A stretch of DNA of 64,000 bases from an uncultured bacterium (GTDB lineage: Bacteria; Bacteroidota; Bacteroidia; Bacteroidales; UBA932). Each line of letters opens with the position of its first letter. Within the stretch, counting starts at the first letter, position 1. A program made the position numbers and the translations under genes. Positions 34,442 through 43,123 of this stretch are shown piece after piece. Location of the stretch: positions 124,001-188,000 of the forward strand of contig CASGCS010000005.1 of the NCBI GenBank assembly GCA_949300025.1. Reading direction: 5' to 3'. A model generated the notes under the pieces. That model saw nothing but the letters and a program-made list of their open reading frames with translations. It had not been told where the DNA came from and ran no database searches.

Positions 34442-34926
34442 GCTTCTGCGTATATTTGGCCTGACGGCCACATATACTGTTCACGCCTCGGCAGAGCAAA
34501 CGGAATCGCCTTGTCAAATTCCATTTGGAGATATATGCGTGCCTTTTGGCACTCACAGTTGCTCGAGGCATGCACGGATGCAAACATGTTTGCATTGCTG
34601 GCTTCTGCGTATATTTGTCGCTTGCGCGCCACATATACTGTTCACGCCTCGGCAGAGCAACAACCGGATTCCGTCTAATCCCTCTATTTGGAGATATATG
34701 CGTGCCTTGCGGCACTCACAGTTGCTCGAGGCATGCACGGCTGCAAACATGTTTGCATTGTTGGCTTCTGCGTATATTTGTCGCTTGCGCGCCACATATA
34801 CTGTTCACGCCTCGGCAGAGCAGCAACCGGATTCCGTCTAATCCCTCTATTTGGAGATATATGCGTGCCTTGCGGCACTTACAGTTGCTCGAGGCCTGCA
34901 CGGCTGCAAACATGTTTGCGCCGTAC
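34442..34926. repeat. Tandem repeat of about 163 bp, three copies
   Basis: Units start at 34442 (159 bp), 34601 (163 bp) and 34764 (163 bp, diverging at its end). Each has the GTATAT hairpin, a GTGCC/GGCAC mini-hairpin (34539-34552, 34702-34715, 34865-34878) and a CAAACATGTTTG palindrome. Left of these, a 143-bp unit is repeated from 34221 and 34364, containing two different hairpins each. Confidence 0.85.
34578..34595. repeat. Perfect 18-bp palindrome, repeated in each tandem unit
   Basis: ATGCAAACATGTTTGCAT is fully palindromic. Shorter versions are at 34742-34757 (16 bp) and 34906-34919 (14 bp). The first two are followed 17 bases after their TTTG by TATATTTG, a promoter-like arrangement on the plus strand. 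Confidence 0.75.
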
Positions 34927-34969
34927 AGAGCTCTCGCATCTGTCGCTTCGCTTCTTATATCTCCAAATA
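34848..34969. repeat. 14-bp inverted repeat enclosing 94 bp
   Basis: TATTTGGAGATATA at 34848-34861 and its exact complement at 34956-34969. The sequence TTTGGAGATATATGCG also occurs in direct orientation near 34525 and 34688, so the last copy is an inverted one. Confidence 0.7.
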
Positions 34970-35053
34970 GGGTGATGCAAATAAATTTGCTCTGCTCTCG
35001 GCTTCTGCGTATATTCGCACATCTTTTTTGAACACTATTTAAAGTTACATAAC

Positions 35054-35749
35054 ATGATTCTGACTACTATTTTACAATCAGACCCATCTTCTGTCGTTGC
35101 AGAGGCGGTTCCGGTGCAGGAGGAACTTTCATTTTCGCTTATAGACATGGCCATAAAGGGCGGATGGCTCATGATCCCCCTTTTTCTGCTCTCTATTCTC
35201 ACCATTTACATCTTTGCCCAGAAATGGTGGGCTATCCGCAAGGCATCGGTGGTAGATGAAAATTTCATGAAGGACATTCGCGATTATATCCACCAGGGGA
35301 AAATCAATGCAGCGCTTTCGTTGTGCAAAAAGAATGACACGCCGGTCTCCAGGCTCATAGAGAAAGGAGTTGAAAGGATTGGCAGGCCGCTGCAGGATAT
35401 CCAGACTGCCGTTGAAAATATGGGAAACGTAGAGGTCGCACGTCTTGAAAAGGGTTTGCCCATGCTGGCCACGATTGCAGGAGGTGCGCCCATGATTGGA
35501 TTTTTGGGAACTGTGATAGGTATGGTACAGGCATTCTACAACATGTCTGCGGCAGGCAACAATATAGATATAACTCTCCTTTCCGGAGGTATATACACCG
35601 CCATGGTTACAACAGTTGCCGGCCTGATAGTTGGCATCCTCGCCTACTTTGGCTACAACTATCTCACCGCCAAGATTTCAGATCTGGTGTTCAAGATGCA
35701 AAACAACACGATAGAGTTTATGGACCTGCTCCATGAACCTGTAAAATAG
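35054..35749 (+). CDS. exbB: ExbB/TolQ-type proton channel protein
   Basis: A 231-residue inner-membrane protein of the MotA/TolQ/ExbB family. Three membrane helices are visible (about residues 36-56, 140-162 and 178-200), with the conserved segment GGAPMIGFLGTVIGMVQAFYNM. Together with ExbD it harvests the proton gradient to drive TonB. It leads an exbB-exbD-tonB-like cluster and follows the hairpin array directly. Confidence 0.93.
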   Translation: MILTTILQSDPSSVVAEAVPVQEELSFSLIDMAIKGGWLMIPLFLLSILTIYIFAQKWWAIRKASVVDENFMKDIRDYIHQGKINAALSLCKKNDTPVSRLIEKGVERIGRPLQDIQTAVENMGNVEVARLEKGLPMLATIAGGAPMIGFLGTVIGMVQAFYNMSAAGNNIDITLLSGGIYTAMVTTVAGLIVGILAYFGYNYLTAKISDLVFKMQNNTIEFMDLLHEPVK

Positions 35750-35769
35750 AGCGTTAAATACAACTTATC

Positions 35770-36183
35770 ATGGCTATAAAACAAAGGACAAGAGCAGAGG
35801 CTTCATTCAGCATGTCGTCTATGACAGACATTGTGTTCCTGTTGCTCATCTTCTTTTTGGTAACCTCGACGCTGATAAACCCCAACGCGCTCAAACTGCT
35901 TCTGCCCAAGAGTACGAACCAGATTTCGGCCAAGCAGCAGGTGAGTATTTCAATAAAGCATTATCAGAAAGAGAATACATTCACCTATCATATAAACGGC
36001 AATCAGAAGCCGGTGCGTTTCGACCAGATAGAACCCTCTATCCAGAAACTGCTTATGAATACCGACGACCCCACCTTTTCAATCTATGCAGACAAGAGCG
36101 TGCCCATAGAGCAGGTGGTAAATCTTATGAACATTGCAAAGAGAAACAAATACAAGGTTATTCTTGCTACGGCACCGGAGTAG
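35770..36183 (+). CDS. exbD: ExbD/TolR-type protein
   Basis: A 137-residue protein with a short cytoplasmic tail, one membrane helix (residues 18-36, MTDIVFLLLIFFLVTSTLI) that contains the conserved Asp20 used in proton coupling, and a periplasmic domain ending YKVILATAPE. Starts 20 bases after exbB. Confidence 0.93.
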   Translation: MAIKQRTRAEASFSMSSMTDIVFLLLIFFLVTSTLINPNALKLLLPKSTNQISAKQQVSISIKHYQKENTFTYHINGNQKPVRFDQIEPSIQKLLMNTDDPTFSIYADKSVPIEQVVNLMNIAKRNKYKVILATAPE

Positions 36184-36228
36184 CCGGTTTGAAGTTTAAC
36201 CGTAAAAGACAAATATCTGCATTACAGA

Positions 36229-36993
36229 ATGGCTCAGACTGATTTCAGACGAAAGGAGCGCTCGGCGAGGATAATCGGGGCAACCGCAACGATACTGTTC
36301 CATGCCGTCCTGCTGCTTGTCTGTATTTCTGCTGGAGTCAAGGCGCACTATCCGCCTCCGCAAGAGACGGGGCTGCTGCTCGATTTTACACAGGAAGAGT
36401 ATACGCCAATCGAAGTAGAGGCCGGCAATGTGCCGAAAGCAGAGGACGCCAGGCCCGAGAACGACATAATCCTGGCCCAGCGTTCACAGGCACAGACGGT
36501 TGCAGAAGAGCCTGCGATTGGAAAGGAGGCTACTGCAGAGGGAGAGGGAGATGTTGAAACATACGAACCCGAAAGAACCGAAATAGATACCCGCGCGCTC
36601 TTTGCCTCTGCCAGCAATAAATCAGACACGCTGACAGCCCAGACCGCCGAAAGAGTCAGCGAGGCTCTCAAGGCCGGTGTACCGCAGGGGAATACGAGAT
36701 ACGGAGACACAGACAATTCGCCAAAAGCGAACCTCAAGGGGCGCAATGTCATGGGGTCGCTGCCTTTTCCCGATTACACGGTAAACAAAGAGGGACGCGT
36801 TGTAGTGAGAATCATGGTAGACCAGTACGGCAAGGTGACAAACGCCGTTCCTGGTGCAAGCGGAACCACAGTACAGGACAAAGCCTTGTGGGATGCCGCG
36901 GAAAAGGCAGCCTACAAGGCAATCTTTAACGTAAATGCATCTGCTCCTGCAGTACAGGAGGGCACAATCACCTACATCTTCAAACTCAAATAA
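36229..36993 (+). CDS. TonB-like energy transducer
   Basis: A 254-residue protein: basic N-terminus, one membrane helix (about residues 18-36), a long acidic linker rich in Ala, Glu and Pro, and a C-terminal domain (GRVVVRIMVDQYGKVTNAVPG...YIFKLK) resembling the TonB/TolA C-terminus. It would span the periplasm and transfer energy from ExbBD to outer-membrane receptors. The last gene of the cluster, 45 bases after exbD. The C-terminal domain is divergent, so TolA-like use cannot be excluded. Confidence 0.82.
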   Translation: MAQTDFRRKERSARIIGATATILFHAVLLLVCISAGVKAHYPPPQETGLLLDFTQEEYTPIEVEAGNVPKAEDARPENDIILAQRSQAQTVAEEPAIGKEATAEGEGDVETYEPERTEIDTRALFASASNKSDTLTAQTAERVSEALKAGVPQGNTRYGDTDNSPKANLKGRNVMGSLPFPDYTVNKEGRVVVRIMVDQYGKVTNAVPGASGTTVQDKALWDAAEKAAYKAIFNVNASAPAVQEGTITYIFKLK

Positions 36994-37065
36994 TTCCGTT
37001 TGACTTGAGCCACCTGCACGGTTATTTTCTTATTCCAAATTTTCGGAGCGACAGGCAAAATTTAC

Positions 37066-37073
37066 TATCTTTG
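37066..37073 (+). promoter_or_regulatory. -7 box for the DUF4468-like gene
   Basis: TATCTTTG 29 bases before the ATG at 37103, with TTTC 21 bases upstream in place of a -33 TTTG. Confidence 0.5.
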
Positions 37074-37102
37074 TCTGTTTCCACAATTTAACGGTTTCTA
37101 TT

Positions 37103-38206
37103 ATGAAAAAATTTTTCTATCTGATAATCCTTGCCATGTTGCCGGTATCGGCATTTTCTCAAGACGGATACGACAAATATCTTGAAGGGGCTGTAACCAT
37201 GGTAGACGGCAGGGTAATCTTCGACAGGGAGATAACAGTAAAGGGGCTTACCGCAGGGCAGGTATTCAATGCGCTGAACGAATGGGCCGCACTGGAGTAT
37301 ACCGGTGAAGGCCGGCAGGTAATAAGCAGCGACAATTCCGTAAACCGCATAACTGTAAGAGGAATGGACAGGGCCCAGGTAAGGGTGGGCCTTTTCCCGA
37401 GCAAGATAAACATCAACTATTTTCTTATAGCAGACTGCCATGAGGGCGGCTGCAAGCTCAGTTTCATGAGGTTTGTATACACCAACAACCCCTCTTCAGA
37501 CAACCCTGACGACCAGATCAAGGCGGAAGACTACATCATAGACAAGTATGCTCTCAACAAGACCGGAACAAAGTTGGTCGGCGGTACCGGAGACTACAGA
37601 AGACAGACAATAAATCTGGTAAATTCAGTAACGGAAAAGGCAAGGGCAGCCCTGCTCAGTTATGCAGCCGACCTGGACAACGGTCAGGCGCAGCCCACTG
37701 CACAAAGTTCTGCAAATACAACATCTGCGGCAGTTGCGGAAAACACATCGGCTGCTGCAACACAAACTGAAAGTCACCGCATGGTAAAGATACACCCCGT
37801 AGACAAGACACAATTGACAGGATTCATAAAGACTCCTGAGACAGAGCCCCTCACAGTAGAGGGCTTTGCAAGCATAATCCCTGAAAAGATCCCCGGCAAT
37901 ATCATAAAAATCGTTGAAGACAACGGGATATTCCTCACAGCCGTAAACGGAGAAAAACTCGATTCAGAAATTGTCGGCGAAGGAGGGCTTGGAGTCTACA
38001 ACGGAAAACCCGCACTCTTTTTCAACATAAATGAAAAAGTGGCAGTGACCCCGGAACAGGCACAGAGCCTTACCTTCACATTCAAGAATGAGGTATTCAG
38101 GAATGCCACGCTTCAGATGGAAGAGTGGATGATAATAGTCTGCATTCCGCGCGTTGCGGCAGGCAGCCTCATGGTAGGGGAAATAGACCAGGTTCTTGTA
38201 AGATAA
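37103..38206 (+). CDS. Exported DUF4468-like protein
   Basis: A 367-residue protein with signal peptide (MKKFFYLIILAMLPVSAFSQ). Residues 25-185 resemble the Bacteroidetes DUF4468 domain: a strand-rich start (VTMVDGRVIFDREITVKGLTA) and a two-layer pattern. A Ser/Thr/Ala/Gln-rich linker (about 195-225) leads to a second domain of about 110 residues that I do not recognise. No catalytic motif is visible. It ends 22 bases before the antiporter gene. Function unknown; DUF4468 proteins are periplasmic or outer-membrane associated in this phylum. Confidence 0.75.
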   Translation: MKKFFYLIILAMLPVSAFSQDGYDKYLEGAVTMVDGRVIFDREITVKGLTAGQVFNALNEWAALEYTGEGRQVISSDNSVNRITVRGMDRAQVRVGLFPSKININYFLIADCHEGGCKLSFMRFVYTNNPSSDNPDDQIKAEDYIIDKYALNKTGTKLVGGTGDYRRQTINLVNSVTEKARAALLSYAADLDNGQAQPTAQSSANTTSAAVAENTSAAATQTESHRMVKIHPVDKTQLTGFIKTPETEPLTVEGFASIIPEKIPGNIIKIVEDNGIFLTAVNGEKLDSEIVGEGGLGVYNGKPALFFNINEKVAVTPEQAQSLTFTFKNEVFRNATLQMEEWMIIVCIPRVAAGSLMVGEIDQVLVR

Positions 38207-38228
38207 CTCAATAGCCCCTGTCTGCAAG

Positions 38229-39683
38229 ATGAATTTCGACAACATCATACTGGTAGGTGCAATACTTATCTTCGTAAGTATAGTGGTGGGGAAAGCCGGT
38301 TCCAGATTCGGCATCCCCTCCCTTCTGCTTTTCCTCTTCGTGGGAATGTTCTTCGGGACCGACGGTCTTGGAATAGAATTCAACAATGCCGCCCTGACCC
38401 AGTTCATAGGAGCGGTGGCGCTTACCATAATCCTCTTCTCGGGAGGCATGGATACCCAATGGAGCAGCGTAAAGCCGATATGGAAGCAGGGGTTCATGCT
38501 GTCGACTCTGGGAGTGCTGCTTACCGCACTCATTACAGGGCTTTTCATCTTCTGGATATCGGGCTTCTCATGGACCAACATATACATGCCGCTGGCCACA
38601 TCCATCCTGCTTGCTTCGACCGCATCCTCAACAGACTCCGCATCTGTATTCAATATCCTCCGTTCGCAGAACATAAGGCTTAAATACAACCTGAAAAGTA
38701 CGCTGGAGTTCGAGAGCGGAAGCAACGACCCGATGGCCTACATGCTTACAATCGCTTTCATCCAGGCGGCATCGTCATCTGCGGCGGAATCAAATCTGCC
38801 CCACATAATCGCTTCGTTTCTGACCCAGTTCATAATAGGCGGAGCATTCGGCTATCTGGGCGGAAAGGGAATCGTGTGGGTTGCAAACAAGATAGGCGTG
38901 CAGGCCGAATCGCTCTACTCGCTTATGATTATGAGCCTTGCCCTTTTCCTCTTCTCGCTTACAGACTTGATAGGCGGCAACGGCTACCTTGCTGTCTATA
39001 TTGCCGGCATGATGGTGGGAAACAGGAAAATAGCACACAAAAAGGCCATTACAAAATATTTCGACGGCATGACAATGCTTTTCCAGATAGTCATGTTCCT
39101 CATCCTCGGATTGCTTGTCAACCCCGGCCAGATGATCAGGATTCTGCCTGTCGGTATCATGATAAGCGTATTCATGATTCTGGTGGCAAGGCCGCTGAGT
39201 GTCTTTATCTCGCTCCTTCCGTTCAGAAAAATAAGGCCGAAAGCCAAACTGTTCATCAGTTGGGTAGGCCTGCGCGGAGCCGTGCCCATAATATTCGCCA
39301 CCTACCCTGTAGTTGCAGGCGTCGAATATTCAGACCAGATATTCAACATCGTATTTCTAATAACACTCATTTCGCTGACAGTTCAGGGAATGACGATTCC
39401 CTACTTTGCACGCAAACTGAAACTTGTATTGCCTGGCAAACCGCGCGGCATAGAGAATTTCGGACTGGAAATTCCTGAATATATCAATGCCAACCTGCAT
39501 GAAATAACCCTGACACCCGCCATGATGGAAAAAGGCAACACTCTAAAGGAGATAGTATTGCCGGAACAGACACTTGTCATTCTCATAAAGCGCGGCGACG
39601 GTTATATCGTACCGAACGGAAGCGTTGAACTGCTGCCGGAAGACAAACTGCTGCTTATAAACCAGGAAGAAGAGAACGCCTGA
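38229..39683 (+). CDS. Potassium/cation-proton antiporter (CPA1, NhaP2-like)
   Basis: A 484-residue inner-membrane protein with about 12 membrane helices. Family features include FNNAALTQFIGAVALTIILF, the core segment STASSTDSASVFNIL, FESGSNDPMAYMLT, and WVGLRGAVPIIFA. After the membrane part, about 75 residues form a TrkA-C/RCK-C domain (TLKEIVLPEQTLVILIKRGDG) that usually senses nucleotides or ions. It would exchange K+ or Na+ for H+. Its 3' end overlaps the convergent LysR gene by 29 bases. Confidence 0.9.
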   Translation: MNFDNIILVGAILIFVSIVVGKAGSRFGIPSLLLFLFVGMFFGTDGLGIEFNNAALTQFIGAVALTIILFSGGMDTQWSSVKPIWKQGFMLSTLGVLLTALITGLFIFWISGFSWTNIYMPLATSILLASTASSTDSASVFNILRSQNIRLKYNLKSTLEFESGSNDPMAYMLTIAFIQAASSSAAESNLPHIIASFLTQFIIGGAFGYLGGKGIVWVANKIGVQAESLYSLMIMSLALFLFSLTDLIGGNGYLAVYIAGMMVGNRKIAHKKAITKYFDGMTMLFQIVMFLILGLLVNPGQMIRILPVGIMISVFMILVARPLSVFISLLPFRKIRPKAKLFISWVGLRGAVPIIFATYPVVAGVEYSDQIFNIVFLITLISLTVQGMTIPYFARKLKLVLPGKPRGIENFGLEIPEYINANLHEITLTPAMMEKGNTLKEIVLPEQTLVILIKRGDGYIVPNGSVELLPEDKLLLINQEEENA

Positions 39684-40557
39684 CAAATCTTATGAAATTT
39701 TCAATATAGCCCTTGCCTGCACTTAAGGCAGATGTAAAGAGGGCTACACTGCCTTCTGCCGTGGAATGAGGCTCCGGCTGCAATGAAGCGGGCAGAGCGA
39801 GTTCCGCCATCTCCCCTCTGGAGATATAGCCATCGGCCAGATAAGAGGGAAGCTGCATGAAACAGTTGCCCGATTGCAGAAGCAGCCTTATCGCAAAATC
39901 GAGACTTCCTGCCTCCACACACGGGAGCATCTTTTCAAAGGGAAGCTGCACACCGCCGGTACCTCTCTTTACAAGACGGGCGGTACGGGAGAACCGCTCC
40001 TGCGACGAGGCATCTATGCTGTTTTTTCTGCCTGCAACAACAACCATCCTGTATTTCAGAAGTGGAAAATCTATGAGTTCCCCGTAATCATGCCCCATAT
40101 CGCACCCTGTTTCCGCTATTGCTACCTCCAGTTTCCCTGCCTGCAGCATGGAGAAAAGTTCCGTATCGGGCATGACTTTCAAGTTTATTCCTCTGTTTTT
40201 GAAAAGAGAGAGGTACTTTTCAACGATAACCGGCAGAAGGCCTGCCGCAACCGATTCTGTCGCTCCTATCGCCAAAACCCTGCGGGCAGCGGCATCTGCT
40301 CCGGAAAAAGAGCCCATATCTTCTGCAAGAGTCTCATACTCATCAAGAATCTTTCTGGCATGCACCAGAAAAAGTTCACCTTCGGGCGTAAGTGAAACCC
40401 CACCGTGGATACGCTCGAAAAGCCGTATGTTATACTCGTTTTCTATCTCCCTGATATTGTTTGTCACCGCCGGCTGCGAAATGGAAAGAGTCCTGGCAGC
40501 CAGAGTGAAACTGAGGCACTCCGCAGCGGTTACAAAAACTTCCAACTTAGATTTCAT
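39655..40557 (-). CDS. LysR-family transcriptional regulator
   Basis: A 300-residue regulator with an N-terminal winged helix (FVTAAECLSFTLAARTLSIS QPAVTNNIREIE in two halves) and a periplasmic-binding-protein-like effector domain from about residue 90. Typical LysR length. It lies downstream of the acyl-CoA ligase gene on the opposite side of the antiporter; its targets cannot be told from position alone. Confidence 0.92.
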   Translation of the reverse strand: MKSKLEVFVTAAECLSFTLAARTLSISQPAVTNNIREIENEYNIRLFERIHGGVSLTPEGELFLVHARKILDEYETLAEDMGSFSGADAAARRVLAIGATESVAAGLLPVIVEKYLSLFKNRGINLKVMPDTELFSMLQAGKLEVAIAETGCDMGHDYGELIDFPLLKYRMVVVAGRKNSIDASSQERFSRTARLVKRGTGGVQLPFEKMLPCVEAGSLDFAIRLLLQSGNCFMQLPSYLADGYISRGEMAELALPASLQPEPHSTAEGSVALFTSALSAGKGYIENFIRFVRRSLLPGL

Positions 40558-40593
40558 GGGACACCGGGTTTGACTGCAATGATAACAAAAAAA

Positions 40594-42255
40594 TCAGTAA
40601 ACCTCAACACCCTGTTCCTTCAACATTCTAAGTCCTATGTCCTTCAGTTTGAATTTCTGGATTTTTCCGCTGCCGGTAAGAGGATACTCCTTCAGGAAGA
40701 GCACATATTTTGGAATCTTGTAACGCGATATCTTGTCTTTGCAGAACTCCCTGACATCTGATTCGTGCAGATCCGCCCCGTCTTCGGGTATTATAAAGGC
40801 GCACACCTGCTCCCCGTACTTTTCAGACGGAATGCCTGCAACCTGCACATCCTTCACACCTTTAAGCTTATAGAGAAATTCTTCTATTTCGCGCGGATAG
40901 ATATTTTCTCCGCCTCTGATTATCATATCCTTTATACGTCCGGTTATGCGATAGTTGCCCTCGCTGTCTCTGTAGCCCAGGTCACCTGAATGGAGAAAAC
41001 CGTTCCTGTCTATGGTTTCGGCCGTTTCCGCTTCATTCTTGTAATAACCCTTCATGTTATTGTATCCGCGGTTGCAAAGTTCGCCCTGGACACCTGTAGG
41101 GCACTCCTCTCCGGTCTTGGGGTCTATCACCTTCACTTCCGTATGTTCAAACTCATACCCCACGGTTTCACAGCGCTGTTCGAAAGTCTGGTCTATTCTT
41201 GAATGCGTCATGCCTGGCGAGGTTTCTGTAAGGCCGTAAACGCTTGTCACCTTCATGAACATCTTGTCCTCCACCTTGCGCATGAGATCCACCGGGCAGA
41301 GCGAGCCTGCCATTATTCCGGTTCTGAGCGAAGAGAGGTCGAACATGTCGAACATCGGATGGTTAAGTTCGGCAATGAACATGGTGGGAACTCCGTAAAG
41401 TGCAGTACAACGCTCCTTATGAATGGAGGCCAGCACCAGAAGCGGGTCGAAATTTTCCACCATCACTTCCGTGCACCCGTGGGTGATTACATTCATTGTC
41501 GCCAGCACCACTCCAAAACAGTGAAAAAGCGGAACGCAGCAGCAAAGCCTGTCGTCGGCCGTAAAATTCATGTGCTCGCCGGTCAGGAAGCCGTTGTTTG
41601 CGATATTGTAATGCGAGAGCATGACCCCCTTTGGAAAGCCAGTCGTACCGGAAGTATACTGCATGTTTACCACATCATGGCACGATACGCTCTTCTTTAT
41701 CTGCTGAAAACGTTCGTCAGCGGCATTTTGTCCAAGAAAGAGCAATTCCGAGACATTATACATTCCCCGGTATTTTTCCTGCCCTATGAACACCACGTTC
41801 TTCATGCAGGGAAATCTCTTGCTGTTCAGATAACCGCGCTGCGAAGTCTTGAGTTCAGGCAGCATCTTATAGACCATGTCTATGTAGTCGCTCTCCTTTG
41901 AACCCTCTATCACGCACAGCGTATGCATGTCTGAATTTTTACAGAGATACTCCAGTTCAGACTGTTTGTAACTCGTATTGACCGTTACGCATATCGCTCC
42001 GATTTTTGCGCAGGCATAGAGAATGGTAAGCCAGTCGGGAACATTGGTAGCCCATATTCCCACATGCGAACCCTTTTCAACACCGATTTCAAGAAAGCCC
42101 TTGGCCAGATTGTCGACCCTGTTGTTGAGCTGCTCGTATGTAAAACGCAAATTTCTGTCTGAATAGACTATGGCCTCTTTGGAAGGAGTCTCTTTGGCCC
42201 ACTTTTCAAGCCAGTCTCCCAAGGTCAGTTCATACAATGGTAAATCCTTCTTCAT
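40594..42255 (-). CDS. AMP-forming acyl-CoA ligase
   Basis: A 553-residue adenylating enzyme. The phosphate loop is [18 protein letters not shown], followed by [32 protein letters not shown] and the hinge region [16 protein letters not shown]; the catalytic C-terminal lysine is in SGKIQKFKL. It activates a carboxylic acid (probably a medium- or long-chain fatty or aromatic acid) to acyl-CoA. I use the ATG at 42255; the frame is open upstream into the regulator gene. It follows the XRE-cupin gene by 10 bases, the usual pair in Bacteroidetes, so that protein probably controls it. Confidence 0.9.
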   Translation of the reverse strand: MKKDLPLYELTLGDWLEKWAKETPSKEAIVYSDRNLRFTYEQLNNRVDNLAKGFLEIGVEKGSHVGIWATNVPDWLTILYACAKIGAICVTVNTSYKQSELEYLCKNSDMHTLCVIEGSKESDYIDMVYKMLPELKTSQRGYLNSKRFPCMKNVVFIGQEKYRGMYNVSELLFLGQNAADERFQQIKKSVSCHDVVNMQYTSGTTGFPKGVMLSHYNIANNGFLTGEHMNFTADDRLCCCVPLFHCFGVVLATMNVITHGCTEVMVENFDPLLVLASIHKERCTALYGVPTMFIAELNHPMFDMFDLSSLRTGIMAGSLCPVDLMRKVEDKMFMKVTSVYGLTETSPGMTHSRIDQTFEQRCETVGYEFEHTEVKVIDPKTGEECPTGVQGELCNRGYNNMKGYYKNEAETAETIDRNGFLHSGDLGYRDSEGNYRITGRIKDMIIRGGENIYPREIEEFLYKLKGVKDVQVAGIPSEKYGEQVCAFIIPEDGADLHESDVREFCKDKISRYKIPKYVLFLKEYPLTGSGKIQKFKLKDIGLRMLKEQGVEVY

Positions 42256-42265
42256 TCTCCTGCTC

Positions 42266-42847
42266 CTATGCCGGTATATAGATGACCGCAAGCACAGTCA
42301 CCGGCTCATTGCTTGAAGCCGATGCAAGATTGTGCGGCACTATCGAATCATAATAGATTGTATCTCCCTCCTTGAGGGTATATTCATTTTTACCGTATAT
42401 GAGTTTTGCCTCACCTTTGATTATATACAGGAACTCTTCTCCCTCATGCACCGAAAACTTGTCGTTCAACTGCCTGTTGGACTTGACTTCCAGAATAAAG
42501 CATTCGAGATGCCTGTCGGCCTTCCTTCTGCACAGAGAAAAATAGGAGGCGCTGCTGTCGAATCTTCCGGTATTTGTAAGTGCAGGCGTAAGTTTCTGCT
42601 CTGATGCACGCACTATAACCGGCCCTTCGTCCTGCTGGTCGTCGAGCAGCGTACCCAGTCTTATACCCAAAACTCTTACGATTTTAACAAGGCATCCGAG
42701 AGCCGGAATCTCGCGGTTTTCCTCCACAGCTCTGTAATACTCCAAATCTACGCCGGCGCGTGATGCAACCTCCTCTACAGTAAGCTCTTTGGAAATTCTG
42801 ATATCTTTAATTTTACTGCCGATCGTAGTGTTAACCTCTGCTTCCAT
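42266..42847 (-). CDS. XRE-family regulator with cupin domain
   Basis: A 193-residue protein: an N-terminal helix-turn-helix (residues 9-65, [22 protein letters not shown]) and a C-terminal cupin (about 105-190, [19 protein letters not shown]...YYDSIVPHN). Such proteins sense a small ligand and repress the adjacent operon, here the acyl-CoA ligase. I use the ATG at 42847; a TTG five codons upstream is less likely. A full promoter lies 31 bases upstream. Confidence 0.9.
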   Translation of the reverse strand: MEAEVNTTIGSKIKDIRISKELTVEEVASRAGVDLEYYRAVEENREIPALGCLVKIVRVLGIRLGTLLDDQQDEGPVIVRASEQKLTPALTNTGRFDSSASYFSLCRRKADRHLECFILEVKSNRQLNDKFSVHEGEEFLYIIKGEAKLIYGKNEYTLKEGDTIYYDSIVPHNLASASSNEPVTVLAVIYIPA

Positions 42848-42877
42848 ACTCAACGTAGACAATAGATTTTAGTGGCG

Positions 42878-42910
42878 CAAAAATACTCTAAAATGGAAAT
42901 AAATTCAAAA
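42878..42910 (-). promoter_or_regulatory. Promoter of the regulator-ligase operon
   Basis: On the minus strand TTTG (42910-42907), 21 bases, then TATTTTTG (42885-42878). Good match to the Bacteroidetes consensus. Confidence 0.6.
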
Positions 42911-43025
42911 AAAAGTTAAAAAATGTAAATCATTGGTCGCAAAACATGGCATAAACTGTCCGGAAATCAGGCGGAACTGCATTGCACAGCATGTTTTGTA
43001 TAAAATTTTACATCTGGTTACCAAT

Positions 43026-43041
43026 GTTTTATATATAAAAC
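43026..43041. promoter_or_regulatory. Palindrome upstream of cstA
   Basis: GTTTTATATATAAAAC is a perfect 16-bp palindrome, about 70 bases before the cstA -7 box, in the AT-rich gap between the divergent XRE and cstA genes. It may be an operator; no regulator is assigned. Confidence 0.4.
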
Positions 43042-43096
43042 CTTTATAAAAACGATTAAAATGTAAAAAAACGGATAATCCGACCATAAAAATTGA

Positions 43097-43104
43097 TAAT
43101 TTTG
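43097..43104 (+). promoter_or_regulatory. -7 box for cstA
   Basis: TAATTTTG, 19 bases before the ATG at 43124. No clear -33 element. Confidence 0.5.
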
Positions 43105-43123
43105 CACGTTAAAAATTTTGGCC

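Larger units (their letters stand above)
34155..35014. repeat. Array of seven GTATAT/ATATAC hairpins plus an orphan half-site
   Basis: Seven inverted repeats with outer arms GTATAT and ATATAC (left arm TTATAT in the first) lie at 34155-34188, 34233-34266, 34307-34331, 34376-34409, 34450-34477, 34609-34638 and 34772-34801; an eighth left arm is at 35009-35014. Most left arms follow CTGC, and all right arms continue as YGT. The inner stems differ but stay complementary: GGC/GCC in the first, second and fourth, GAC/GTC in the third, GGCC/GGCC in the fifth, and TGnCGC/GCGnCA in the sixth and seventh. Spacing is about 70-78 bases for the first five, then about 160. Long open frames across the region on both strands are by-products of the repeats. 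Confidence 0.8.

Noticed and set aside
34155..35014. CRISPR-like repeat array
   Set aside because: Repeated parts are long, the intervening sequences are also repeated, spacing is uneven and no cas gene is present.
34341..35031. Long overlapping open frames on both strands (for example 34434-34841 plus and 34341-34715 minus)
   Set aside because: Their translations simply repeat with the DNA repeats, occur on both strands at once and have no protein-family features.
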